From: CAIVVT01 sp963823095
Lineage (GTDB): Bacteria > Acidobacteriota > Terriglobia > Bryobacterales > Bryobacteraceae
Length of the DNA: 64,000 bases
NCBI GenBank assembly: GCA_963823095.1
Contig: CAWGKI010000006.1
Span: forward strand, 124,001 to 188,000
Direction: 5' to 3'
Made by a program: the position numbers and the translations under genes. Shown here one piece after another: positions 1 to 7,662 of this stretch (its first letter is position 1; each line of letters begins with the position of its first letter). Below the pieces are notes generated by a model. The model ran no database searches and had not been told where the DNA came from. It saw only the letters and a program-made list of their open reading frames with translations.

Positions 1-673
1 CTCCCAGACCGTGGAGCGATTCCTCCGCTTTGGCGGAGAGGTCGGGCGGATAGGTGCCGAGAATGCGCGGGGCGGCTTCCACCAGAAAGATCTGGGCCTC
101 CTCCGGACGAATGTTGCGAAATTCGCCTTGCAATGTGTCATTGGCGATCTCGCCGAGCGCTCCGGCGAGTTCCACTCCGGTCGGTCCGCCTCCGACGATC
201 ACAAACGTGAGCCACGCTCGCCGGCGCTCCGGGTCCGCTTCCATTTCGCCGGCCTCGAAAGCCGACAGAATGCGACGCCGGATTTCCTGCGCGTCCTCCA
301 ATGTCTTGAGGCCCGGCGCGAAGGCCTCCCATTGGGGATTGCCGAAATAGTGGTGACGCGAGCCAGTCGCGACGATCAGCGTATCGTATGGGATCTCGCG
401 TTCCCCGGTGATTACGACGTGGCGCTCCACGTCGAAACCGGTTACCTCGCCCAGGAGCGTGTGAACGTTCTTGGCCTGACGCAAGGTCACGCGCAGGGGG
501 GAAGCGATGTCCACGGCCGAGAGGCCGCCGGTCGCCACCTGATAGAGCAGCGGTTGGAACAGGTGGAAATTGCGGCGGTCGACGAGCGTGACTTCTACGG
601 GCTTGTCCTTCAATGCCCGCGCCGCGTACAGACCCGCGAATCCCCCGCCCACAATGACGACGCGATGAGTCAA
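1..673 (-). CDS. ndh: Type II NADH:quinone oxidoreductase (NDH-2), 5' part
   Basis: The minus strand reads a flavoprotein that runs off the left edge, so only about 224 N-terminal residues are present. An FAD-binding Rossmann motif VIVGGGFAG lies at residues 4-12, followed by the family-typical stretch ending in QPLLYQVATGGL. ATGS closes the FAD domain, and a second dinucleotide motif VIVGGGPTGVE binds NADH. NDH-2 enzymes are single-subunit, non-proton-pumping membrane-surface dehydrogenases passing electrons from NADH to quinone. I chose a TTG start at 671-673 because an AGGAG sits six bases upstream and the Rossmann motif begins immediately after. The other NADH oxidoreductase families sharing this fold (sulfide:quinone reductase) are less likely given the LYQVATGGL motif. 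Confidence 0.9.
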   Translation of the reverse strand, partial: MTHRVVIVGGGFAGLYAARALKDKPVEVTLVDRRNFHLFQPLLYQVATGGLSAVDIASPLRVTLRQAKNVHTLLGEVTGFDVERHVVITGEREIPYDTLIVATGSRHHYFGNPQWEAFAPGLKTLEDAQEIRRRILSAFEAGEMEADPERRRAWLTFVIVGGGPTGVELAGALGEIANDTLQGEFRNIRPEEAQIFLVEAAPRILGTYPPDLSAKAEESLHGLG

Positions 674-750
674 TTCATGCTCCTGCCGGCCGCCGGTCGA
701 AATCGGGCCGATACGCATTATGATGCGCGGGGAGCGATTGCGCTTCATGG

Positions 751-814
751 TGTGGCGGGGCCTTCCGGAAGAGACGGCAGAGCTGAAGTCTGCGCAGACT
801 GAAGTCCGCCCCAC
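751..814. repeat. Compound palindromic element A
   Basis: A short stretch between ndh and tonB holds a perfect 10-bp palindrome CTTCCGGAAG (762-771) and a perfect 14-bp palindrome AGTCTGCGCAGACT (787-800). The octamer CTGAAGTC occurs directly repeated on both sides of the second one (783-790 and 799-806). The whole is loosely bracketed by GTGGCGGGGC and a GCCCCAC reverse-complement-like arm. The layout resembles the element at 39159-39267, which suggests a dispersed repeat family; that link is inference. Confidence 0.5.
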
Positions 815-875
815 CCAAAGGTCTGCTCCACCACGCGCTGGTTTCTACTAATTCAGACGATGAAACAACAAGAAG

Positions 876-934
876 GCGTAGTTGCAGACCTTGCCTTCTC
901 TGCTCCTCCAAGCCAGGAAGGTCCGCAACTACGC
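876..934 (-). terminator. Long imperfect hairpin downstream of tonB
   Basis: GCGTAGTTGC (876-885) pairs perfectly with GCAACTACGC (925-934), and the stem continues through GACCTT/AAGGTC after one mismatch. Read on the minus strand it lies about 50 bases after the tonB stop codon and is followed by a moderately T-rich run. It may terminate tonB transcription before ndh, or be another repeat-type hairpin. Confidence 0.45.
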
Positions 935-983
935 GTGAATTACATAGTCTAATTCTGGGGAAGATAACTCTATGAAAAGACTA

Positions 984-1739
984 TTAATTCAATTTGAAAA
1001 CTACTTCTATCGGCGCGATTACCTCCACCGGCTCGCCGTTCAACAGAGTCGGCCGGTAGCGCCACTGCCGCACCGCATCCGTGGCCGCCTGGACCAACAA
1101 GGGGTGCCCCGATATGAAAGTCAGGTTCTGGATGGTGCCATCCCTGGCGATGATCGCCGTGAACCGCACCGTTCCCGAAATGCGCGCCTGCCGGGCCAGC
1201 GGCGGATACAGCGGGATGACCTTGTTGATGATCCGCGCGTCCTGGACAACCCCTCCTACCGTGAGCCGGGTGATCTGGGCCGCCTTCTCCACCGGTTTGG
1301 CCGGCGGAGGAGGAACAGGTGCCAATTGCGCCAGTTGCGGCGCCATACTTAGCAAGCCGCCGGGGATGCCGCCCTCAACGCCGCCGGGAACTCCACCACC
1401 CGCGTAGGCCGTCGCGGGGGGCAACTCATCGCTCACCAGCACTGCCACCTTCTCCGGAATCCGCGGGGGCTGGGACAGGTGCAGGCCGTCGAACTGCCGT
1501 CGCGCTACGGGGTGCGTCTGCCGCATCTGCTCGGATGCCGGAGCCGGCGGAGGCGGCGGAGGAGGTGGAACGGGTGCCACCATCATCATCTGTAGCGTTG
1601 TCTTCGGTAACAGGTCCGTATTCAACAGAGGGAGGACGCATAGTGTGGCGACCAGTCCAACCTGCATCCCGGAAGAAACAAGAAGAGTCCAGCTTCTGTT
1701 CGTCCTGCTCGCTTCCGCAACCAGCACATGTTCGAACAT
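984..1739 (-). CDS. tonB: TonB family energy-transducing protein
   Basis: This 251-residue protein has the classic TonB layout. One N-terminal membrane helix lies around residues 22-42, followed by a proline-rich periplasmic spacer (a run of eight prolines near residues 58-65, and a second PVPPPPAKP near 147). The C-terminal TonB domain is seen in YPPLARQARISGTVRF and the closing WRYRPTLLNGEPVEV motif. TonB, driven by ExbB/ExbD, carries proton-motive-force energy to outer-membrane receptors; two large receptors of that class are encoded at 54.8-62.9 kb. No exbB or exbD is adjacent, so this is an orphan tonB. The VGGVVQDARI stretch just before the domain is common in acidobacterial TonB-like proteins. 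Family assignment is firm; the identity of the partner receptor is unknown. Confidence 0.88.
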   Translation of the reverse strand: MFEHVLVAEASRTNRSWTLLVSSGMQVGLVATLCVLPLLNTDLLPKTTLQMMMVAPVPPPPPPPPAPASEQMRQTHPVARRQFDGLHLSQPPRIPEKVAVLVSDELPPATAYAGGGVPGGVEGGIPGGLLSMAPQLAQLAPVPPPPAKPVEKAAQITRLTVGGVVQDARIINKVIPLYPPLARQARISGTVRFTAIIARDGTIQNLTFISGHPLLVQAATDAVRQWRYRPTLLNGEPVEVIAPIEVVFKLN

Positions 1740-2027
1740 TGTCGCACCTCTCTTTCTTCAACTGCTCAATACTGCCCGCTTCTTGCCTGCACCCACTTGG
1801 ACACTGTTCCTAAAAACTAGTTCCCAAGATTCTTCAATGTTTTCGCTCTCGCCGCGCGGAAACCGAACGTGCGCATAGGGCCCGGCTTGCGAGCGGGCGC
1901 GCCGGTTCCGCATCAGGCGGCGGCTGAGCGATCTCTGCAATGATGCTTAGGATGGGAAGTCGAATGCACGGCGCAGCATTCTCCAGGCGCCCCGCTGGTT
2001 CCGTAAGCACCCAAGCGAGGTGACCCA
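1740..2027. other. Divergent intergenic region, no gene seen
   Basis: This gap lies between the divergent tonB and VTT-domain genes and should contain both promoters. I could not pick out a convincing -35/-10 pair or palindrome. The short open frames inside it lack codon structure or similarity to anything I recognise. Confidence 0.4.
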
Positions 2028-2699
2028 TTGGGCATGTTGAACGCTTTCATCCAAGCGACGAGGCCGGTCCGCAGCACCGGCTTCGTCTCCGTGTTCCGCC
2101 ACTTGGGGGCGGCTGGGCTCTTTTTCGTGGCCATCTTCGGCAGCGCTCCGGTGCCCACGTTCGCCGGTCCCGACATCCTGATCGCGATTCTGGCGGGAAG
2201 TCAGGGCAGCGCGTGGTACTACTACGCGTCCGTAGCGACAGCGGGTTCGGTGATTGGCGCTTACCTCACGTTCCGAATCGCACACAAGGCTGGATCGGCG
2301 TACCTGAAGAGCAAGTTCGGGGAAGGCAAAGTGGCCGTTACCTTGAAATTCTTCAAGAGATGGGGCACCGGGACTCTCGCCGCATCAACCGCAATTCCCG
2401 GCCCGTTCCCGACGGGCGTAGTCTACGCGGTGGCGGGGGCTTCCAACTACCGGCTGAGCGAGTTTCTCGCAATTGTCACCATCTGCCGGGCTGCCCGGTA
2501 TTCGGGAATCGCCTTCTGTGCGGTTCACTACGGGCGTCATTTCGTCCGCGTGCTGCGCCATCCCATGCAATACTGGGGCTGGTTTTCGCTGTTCACCGTG
2601 TTGACTCTGGGCCTGATCGCCGCGGGGATTCTCTTCAACAGGCGATTGGCGGCGACAGCGGCGGCGGAAGCAAGCGCGATCGAGGCAAGCGGCGCTTAA
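2028..2699 (+). CDS. VTT-domain (DedA/YqaA-like) membrane protein
   Basis: This 223-residue integral membrane protein has the VTT/DedA-type signature. A hydrophobic hairpin near residues 28-58 is followed by a helix around 65-85 and then the loop around 121-147, which includes IPGPFPTGVVYAVAG and a conserved arginine (R142). A final membrane helix spans 184-202. DedA/VTT proteins are linked to lipid flipping and membrane homeostasis (undecaprenyl phosphate or phospholipid scrambling); which lipid this one handles cannot be read from the sequence. A TTG start at 2028 is preferred because GAGG lies eight bases upstream; the ATG at 2034 would be too far from it. The gene stands alone and converges with the dehydrogenase operon. 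Confidence 0.75.
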   Translation: MGMLNAFIQATRPVRSTGFVSVFRHLGAAGLFFVAIFGSAPVPTFAGPDILIAILAGSQGSAWYYYASVATAGSVIGAYLTFRIAHKAGSAYLKSKFGEGKVAVTLKFFKRWGTGTLAASTAIPGPFPTGVVYAVAGASNYRLSEFLAIVTICRAARYSGIAFCAVHYGRHFVRVLRHPMQYWGWFSLFTVLTLGLIAAGILFNRRLAATAAAEASAIEASGA

Positions 2700-2998
2700 C
2701 CGGGCAATGCTGCCAGTGAGTCTATTCGGAGCGGTGGACGCTGAAGGTTCGAATCTGCCCGGGCGGCAACTCGCCACAAGCGGCACACGCAGAAGTGCAA
2801 GCAAGCCGTTCGTCGCTGAGAATCGCCCGCAAACCTCTGACTCAAATGCACTTACAGCGCTGTGCCGGGTGTCGGGACAATTCTCGCCACAGCACGCTAA
2901 CGCGTACGCCACAGAACGAATGCCGCCGCGAACTTGGAGGGAGTGGAAGTCCTTGGACCTCCATTTCCTCGGAGCTGACGACGGCAATGACTTGTGAG

Positions 2999-4549
2999 CT
3001 AAGACTTTACCGTGTGGAATTCCCAGCCCTTGCGGAACGTCGGTTTCAGCAGCTTGTTTGCTTCTTTGTTATTCGTGATGCGCATCTTGTCGGGGTCGTA
3101 TTCCAGCTTGCCTTCGTGGCGAAGCGCGATTACCCCGAGCAACATCCATTCGACGAACGGCGATGACACCTCGAAGTTCGAGCAGGCCGGGTCACCGCCC
3201 TTGCAGGCGCGGATGAAGTCGCGCATGTGGCCGGGCGAGCGGGTGAGCAGCGGCGCCGGCATGCGGTAGTCTTTCATCTTCTCGACCGGTAGCAGGCGGG
3301 TCATGTCGCCGTAGGTACCGGTGGTCAACATGCCCTTGTCGCCGACGAACAGGCTGCCATCGGGCGTCGGGAAGCGCAGCGGCGCCGTGGCCGTCTTCAG
3401 GGCCTGGAAATCGTCCCAATTGAAAACGCGGCCGGGGGACCGGAAGTCGTTGCCCGTTGGGCGTCCCGGGCCCGGGCCACCAGGCCGGGGTCCAGCGGCA
3501 GCCCCGGCGGGACGGGGCGGATATGGAGGATCGCCGATCCATTCGCCTTCGGGAACGCCGGCGATTTCGGGGCTCTTCTTCAGCCCGTCGTACCAGAAGA
3601 TCTTCAGCGCCGGCATGTTGCCGTAAGGCGCAAAGTCGAAGCGGATGACCGACGCCTTCGGGAACATGAAGGGGCTGACGCCTTCCTTCTTGACGCACTC
3701 CACGCCGACAACCTTCCGCTTCGATAGATGTAGCGCCATATTCGGCGCGCCCAGGATGTGGCAGGCCATGTCGCCCAGAGCGCCGCAGCCGAAGTCGTAG
3801 AAGCCGCGCCAGTTGAAGGGCTGATAGAAGAAGCCCCCGTTCGGGTCGGGCTTGGTCGCGCCACCGGCCGTGAAAGGACGCTTGTCGGCGACGCCGAGCC
3901 AGAGGTCCCAATCGAGAGTGGAAGGGATCGGATCTTCCTTCGGGATCTCCGTGAGTCCCTGCGGCCACATCGGGCGGTCGCTCCAGGCGTGAACCTCGGT
4001 GACGTTTCCGATATCGCCGTTCCAGATGATCTCGGCGCATTGGCGGGTGCCTTCATTGGAGTAGCCCTGGTTGCCCATCTGCGTCGCCACTCGGTACTTC
4101 GCAGCCGCCGCGCGAAGCTGCCGTGCTTCCCAGATGGTGCGGACCAGCGGCTTCTGCACGTAGACGCTCTTGCCTCGCTCCATGCACCACATCGCCGCCG
4201 TGGCGTGCATGTGATCGGGTGTGGCGACGATCACGGCGTCGATGTTCTTGCCCTCTTTGTCGAGCATCTTGCGGAAGTCTCTGTACTTCGGCGCGTCCGG
4301 AAAGCGCTTGAAGGTCGAGGCCGCGCGGTTGTCATCAACGTCGCACAGAGCCACGATGTTCTCAGTCGGCGCCGCCGCCGAGATGTTGCTCGCTCCCTGG
4401 CCGCCCGAGCCGATCGCCGCGAAATTCAACTTCTCGTTGGGGGATTTGTACCCCATGAACTTCAGGGAAGGAACGCTGCCAAATCCCGCCGTGGGGATCG
4501 CTCCGGTGAGCAGAGCGCCGTAAAAGAATTGTCGCCTTGTTGTAGCCAT
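2999..4549 (-). CDS. Tat-exported Gfo/Idh/MocA family dehydrogenase
   Basis: A 516-residue NAD(P)-dependent sugar or inositol dehydrogenase of the Gfo/Idh/MocA family. The N-terminus carries a twin-arginine signal (TRRQFFYG, arginines 5-6), so it probably acts folded in the periplasm. The Rossmann motif AAIGSGGQG lies at 44-52, and the conserved VQKP (in place of EKP) at 131-134. The C-terminal half is the substrate domain typical of the large secreted subfamily. The open frame continues 28 codons upstream, but that part overlaps the preceding gene; the ATG at 4547-4549 has a GGAG upstream and starts the Tat signal, so I chose it. It lies directly behind the sugar isomerase gene and is probably cotranscribed, implying a joint role in oxidising and rearranging a sugar or polyol. 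The substrate is unknown. Confidence 0.87.
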   Translation of the reverse strand: MATTRRQFFYGALLTGAIPTAGFGSVPSLKFMGYKSPNEKLNFAAIGSGGQGASNISAAAPTENIVALCDVDDNRAASTFKRFPDAPKYRDFRKMLDKEGKNIDAVIVATPDHMHATAAMWCMERGKSVYVQKPLVRTIWEARQLRAAAAKYRVATQMGNQGYSNEGTRQCAEIIWNGDIGNVTEVHAWSDRPMWPQGLTEIPKEDPIPSTLDWDLWLGVADKRPFTAGGATKPDPNGGFFYQPFNWRGFYDFGCGALGDMACHILGAPNMALHLSKRKVVGVECVKKEGVSPFMFPKASVIRFDFAPYGNMPALKIFWYDGLKKSPEIAGVPEGEWIGDPPYPPRPAGAAAGPRPGGPGPGRPTGNDFRSPGRVFNWDDFQALKTATAPLRFPTPDGSLFVGDKGMLTTGTYGDMTRLLPVEKMKDYRMPAPLLTRSPGHMRDFIRACKGGDPACSNFEVSSPFVEWMLLGVIALRHEGKLEYDPDKMRITNNKEANKLLKPTFRKGWEFHTVKS

Positions 4550-4599
4550 TTGAATCAGATCTCCAGAAAACCAACTACCAGAATATGCGCTTCCGGACC

Positions 4600-5610
4600 C
4601 TACGCCAGGCAACTCTTGACGTAGGCGAGGCACTTCTTGGCCTCCGCCACGATGTCGGAGCCTTCGGGAATCGGGTACTCCAACTCCAGATTAGCCGGGA
4701 TCGGGTACTTCTCCTTCTTCAGCAGTTGCAGAACTTCCTTCATCGGCGTGTCGCCCGTCCCCCAAACCGCCACGTTCGGGCCGTGGTTCTTCTTCCTGTC
4801 CTTGATGTGCAGGTTGGTGATCTTCTTGTGGTGTTCCTTGATGAACGCCACGGCATCGTATCCGGCCGCGGTGAAATGGCCGATATCCAGATTGACGCCG
4901 TTGTACTTTCCGTACGCCATCAACGTGGCATAGCTTTCGAGCGTCGCGGTCTGGTTAGGATCGTTGGTCGCGTCGTGGCCGTGATAGCCCACCAGCAACT
5001 TGTGCTTGTCGGCGATGGGAGCTATGCGCTTGGCCATAGTAAGCGTGGTGCTGGTTGTGATGCCCTTCACGCCCAGTCCGCGCGCCATCTGGAAGCCATA
5101 CTCAATGTCCTCATCCTTCATGCTGTCCTGCATGTTGTAGCAGAGCAGGGCAAGCTGGATGCCCGCCGCGTCGAACTTCTTCGCGACCGTCTTCCACGTG
5201 TTCGCGTTGACCGTGGTCCGCCACTGCACCAGCTTCTCCTGGGCGGCCTTGCGTTCGGCGACTTGTTCGGGAGTCAATTGCGGGCGTCCACCGCTACCCC
5301 TTCCGCCCACCGCCCGGGACGTGCCCCCTGGACGCGGAGCGCCGCCGGGCCGGCTGAACATCGGCATCGCGGGAGCCCCGGCCAGGGCCTCGCAGTGGTT
5401 CGACATCAGTTCGGCTTCGCCCAGCCCGATTTCGATGTACGCCTTTATGATTGCTTCCGGATCGGGGCTGGCGATGCGATTAAAACTGTAGGTGATGGCG
5501 CCGATCTGGACGCCACCGAACTTTGAGTTGATCCGCTTCGCGCCGAACGCGCTGGCCATGGGCACGGCCGCGATGGCCATCCGGCCCATGTCCCTTCGTG
5601 TGAATTGCAT
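4600..5610 (-). CDS. Tat-exported sugar phosphate isomerase/epimerase-like TIM barrel
   Basis: A 336-residue xylose-isomerase-like TIM barrel (AP endonuclease 2 superfamily) behind a twin-arginine signal (TRRDMGRM, residues 4-11). Barrel hallmarks are a metal-ligand YHGHD near residue 190, LDIGHF, LHIKDRK and a late LELEYP. An inserted Pro/Gly/Arg-rich loop at about residues 85-110 is unusual for the family and probably exposed. The start has a GGAAGGA eight bases upstream. The gene is first in a two-gene operon with the downstream Gfo/Idh/MocA dehydrogenase; such pairs are frequent in Acidobacteriota and Planctomycetota and are thought to act on unusual sugars. The precise substrate cannot be inferred. 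Confidence 0.83.
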   Translation of the reverse strand: MQFTRRDMGRMAIAAVPMASAFGAKRINSKFGGVQIGAITYSFNRIASPDPEAIIKAYIEIGLGEAELMSNHCEALAGAPAMPMFSRPGGAPRPGGTSRAVGGRGSGGRPQLTPEQVAERKAAQEKLVQWRTTVNANTWKTVAKKFDAAGIQLALLCYNMQDSMKDEDIEYGFQMARGLGVKGITTSTTLTMAKRIAPIADKHKLLVGYHGHDATNDPNQTATLESYATLMAYGKYNGVNLDIGHFTAAGYDAVAFIKEHHKKITNLHIKDRKKNHGPNVAVWGTGDTPMKEVLQLLKKEKYPIPANLELEYPIPEGSDIVAEAKKCLAYVKSCLA

Positions 5611-6160
5611 ATTGGGGTCCTTCCAGGGCAGTTACAACATTGGCAGTCCGTGGAGGACTGTCCGAAGCTCCGGCGTACCAGGGCGCCGTGGGCCATAAGT
5701 GATAGGGGCGCGCTCGTGGCTTTGTAGGTTACGGGGGGTGGTAACCGTGCCAGCCATCCAGGTTGGTAAGTGTCCTTGGGTCAAATACTCCCGTTCTCTC
5801 GCGAGGACTCTCTGTCGCGGCGAAAGGGCACTCCAGCACTGGATGGGACGCGAGAGTTTTCAATCGACATCTCCAAAATCGGGGTTGGGACCTCCGGCGC
5901 CCCAAGGCAAGTCGCGGGCTCGTACCGCTCAAAAGGGCTATTGACATCCTTGCGATTCAAACCAATACTGCCCGTATTGTATCGATTTTGCGCCTGACTC
6001 CGGAAGGGCGGGGTTGGACGAGTCATGGGCTGTTCGTCTGGGTTCTGCTGGGAACGGGATCGGCATGTGCTCGCGCGGTACTTGACCGCTGTCGCGCCTG
6101 GAGCGATAGCCTTCTCCCCGACAGAGCGCGTCCCTCATCTGCCCGTGGCAGAAATACCCA
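5611..6160. other. Long intergenic region without a recognisable gene
   Basis: The stretch between the isomerase and the TetR gene holds only short open frames with no codon structure I trust. Its supportable contents are the promoter-like site near 5941 and, further right, the two operator palindromes annotated separately. Confidence 0.5.
5941..5978 (+). promoter_or_regulatory. Candidate sigma-70 promoter overlapping a small palindrome
   Basis: TTGACA (5941-5946), a 17-base spacer and AATACT (5964-5969) make a plausible housekeeping promoter facing the TetR gene. The -10 region is embedded in an inverted repeat AATAC-TGCCC-GTATT (5964-5978), and an ACCGCTCA half-site like those of the downstream operators occurs at 5924-5931. 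This is 350 bases upstream of the TetR start, so it may drive a long leader or an unrecognised transcript. Confidence 0.35.
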
Positions 6161-6181
6161 AATCGCTCACCGTGAGCGGTT
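6161..6181. promoter_or_regulatory. Operator-like palindrome O1 upstream of tetR
   Basis: AATCGCTCA and TGAGCGGTT flank a 3-base centre. The right arm is identical to that of the palindrome at 6222-6243, and the left arm differs at one base. It is a probable binding site for the adjacent TetR-type repressor. Confidence 0.6.
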
Positions 6182-6221
6182 TTGATTTCCAAGTGGCTGA
6201 ATCGTCATGGACTATTTTTGA

Positions 6222-6243
6222 AAACCGCTCATTTGAGCGGTTT
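6222..6243. promoter_or_regulatory. Operator-like palindrome O2 upstream of tetR
   Basis: AAACCGCTCA (6222-6231) and TGAGCGGTTT (6234-6243) are perfect 10-base arms around a TT centre. The site ends 80 bases before the TetR start. Size and symmetry fit a TetR dimer operator. Together with O1, about 61 bases away centre to centre, it suggests autoregulation of tetR and possibly control of the aldehyde oxidase operon downstream. Confidence 0.7.
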
Positions 6244-6323
6244 GCGGTTTCCGCTGCACGCCGTTAGACCCGATTTGTCGACAGCCGTTCGACGAATTCG
6301 GAAATACTGGAGGCCGCCTGAAA

Positions 6324-6947
6324 ATGGCACAGGCAGTTATGGCCTATGCAAAATGCCGCGGGCGTCAGCGCAGTGCTGAGTCCCAATCTGCCATTCTTTC
6401 GGCTACCCTCCATCTCCTCGAACGGAAGCCGCTGCGCGACATCACCATCGAGGCCATCGCGGAGCAGGCTGGCGTCGGCAAGGCGACCATCTACAAATGG
6501 TGGCCGAGCAAGGCTTACGTCGCTTTGGACGCTTTTCTGGTAGGCATCGAGGCTGCCGTCACGGTACCTGACACCGGATCGGCGAGATTGGATTTCACCC
6601 TCCAACTCAAGTCTCTGATTCGGTTCTACGCCACCTCAACGGGGAGGATTTACAGCCAGTTCATCGCCGAGGGACAGAGCGATCCCGAGTTTCTGTCTCT
6701 TTTCCGCGAACGCTTCCTGACCCCGCGCAGGGAGGGCATTAAGGCCATCTGGCAGCGTGGTGTCGAGCGGGGCGAGATCCGCCGCGGCCTCGACAGCGAG
6801 CTCGTCTTGGATCTCGTTTACGGGCCGACCATCTTCCGGCTCATGGTGGGCCATGGCCCATTGAACGACGCCGAAGCGGAGCGAATGATCGCGGCGCTTT
6901 TCGCGGGCATAGAGAGTCGGCCTGCGCCGCTGGATGAACGCGGATAG
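6324..6947 (+). CDS. TetR/AcrR family transcriptional repressor
   Basis: A 207-residue TetR-family regulator. The N-terminal DNA-binding domain spans about residues 15-65, with the diagnostic helix-turn-helix ITIEAIAEQAGVGKATIYKWW (about 40-60) followed by PSKAYV. The remainder is an all-helical ligand and dimer domain. GGAGG lies ten bases before the ATG. Two near-identical inverted repeats upstream (6161-6181 and 6222-6243) are the expected operators. The next genes on the same strand encode a molybdenum hydroxylase, so the natural ligand is plausibly an aldehyde or N-heterocyclic substrate of that enzyme; this is inference from position. Confidence 0.9.
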   Translation: MAQAVMAYAKCRGRQRSAESQSAILSATLHLLERKPLRDITIEAIAEQAGVGKATIYKWWPSKAYVALDAFLVGIEAAVTVPDTGSARLDFTLQLKSLIRFYATSTGRIYSQFIAEGQSDPEFLSLFRERFLTPRREGIKAIWQRGVERGEIRRGLDSELVLDLVYGPTIFRLMVGHGPLNDAEAERMIAALFAGIESRPAPLDERG

Positions 6948-6960
6948 CGCCGGTAAGTGA

Positions 6961-6980
6961 ATCGGCCGGTTCCCGCCGAT
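6961..6980 (+). terminator. Small hairpin between tetR and paoA-like gene
   Basis: ATCGGC (6961-6966) and GCCGAT (6975-6980) form a short stem with an 8-base loop in the 90-base gap after tetR. No T-run follows, so it may attenuate rather than terminate. Confidence 0.25.
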
Positions 6981-7038
6981 CCAAGCGAGCCGGCCCAACG
7001 GTAAGCAACCTGGAATCTCTGAAAGGACACGCAGGATC

Positions 7039-7662
7039 ATGCCTGAGGAGACGTCGAAGGCGGTATCGAGGCGAAGGTTCATCATGGGTGTGATTGCCGG
7101 CGGCGCGGCGGTCTCTACCGCGGGTTATCTGTTCCGGGCCTCCACTCACCACGGCAACACGCCGATTGCCGGTGCGGGCGAGCGGCTCATCACGCTGAAT
7201 GTGAACGGCCAGCAGCGCAGGGTAGACGTTCCGAGGCAGGAGACGTTGGCCTGGACGCTGCGCTACAAGCTGGGACTCACTGGCACCAAGCTGGGTTGCG
7301 ACCGCGCCGAATGCGGCGCATGCACGGTCCTGATCGATGACGTTCCGCACTACTCCTGCTCGGTGCTCACGCACACCGTGCGCAGCCGGAAGGTATTGAC
7401 CATCGAAGGTCTGGCCGGGCCCGATGGGACGCTGCATCCGGTGCAGCAGGGCGTCGTGGACGAACAGGGATTCCAATGCGCGTTCTGCATGTCGGGCTTC
7501 ATCATGGCGGGCGTTGGGTTCCTTAAGACGAACCCCAACCCCACGCGGGAGCAACTCGCGCACGGCCTCTCGGGTAACCTGTGCCGCTGCCAGGATTATG
7601 ACAAGATCCTCACCGCGTTGATGAGCGGCGCGGAGAAATTGCGGGGTACAAGCCATGCGTGA
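7039..7662 (+). CDS. paoA: Aldehyde oxidoreductase, Tat-exported [2Fe-2S] subunit
   Basis: This 207-residue small subunit of a xanthine oxidase-family molybdenum hydroxylase starts with a twin-arginine signal (SRRRFIMG, residues 10-17), as in E. coli PaoA (YagT), so the assembled enzyme is probably periplasmic. The plant-type ferredoxin domain supplies C87, C92, C95 and C107. The C-terminal helical domain supplies C147, C150, C182 and C184 for the second [2Fe-2S] cluster. These carry electrons from the Mo centre. AGGA lies just upstream of the ATG. The next gene, for the molybdopterin subunit, overlaps by eight bases. Isoquinoline 1-oxidoreductase alpha subunits share this layout, so the substrate class (aldehyde or N-heterocycle) is not settled. 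Confidence 0.9.
   Translation: MPEETSKAVSRRRFIMGVIAGGAAVSTAGYLFRASTHHGNTPIAGAGERLITLNVNGQQRRVDVPRQETLAWTLRYKLGLTGTKLGCDRAECGACTVLIDDVPHYSCSVLTHTVRSRKVLTIEGLAGPDGTLHPVQQGVVDEQGFQCAFCMSGFIMAGVGFLKTNPNPTREQLAHGLSGNLCRCQDYDKILTALMSGAEKLRGTSHA

Noticed and set aside
675..911. A 78-residue open frame upstream of ndh
   Set aside because: It overlaps the compound palindrome and the long hairpin and has no domain or ribosome-binding site.
2745..2765. A tRNA T-arm-like GGTTCGAATC
   Set aside because: The flanking bases do not pair as a T-stem, and no acceptor or anticodon arm can be drawn.
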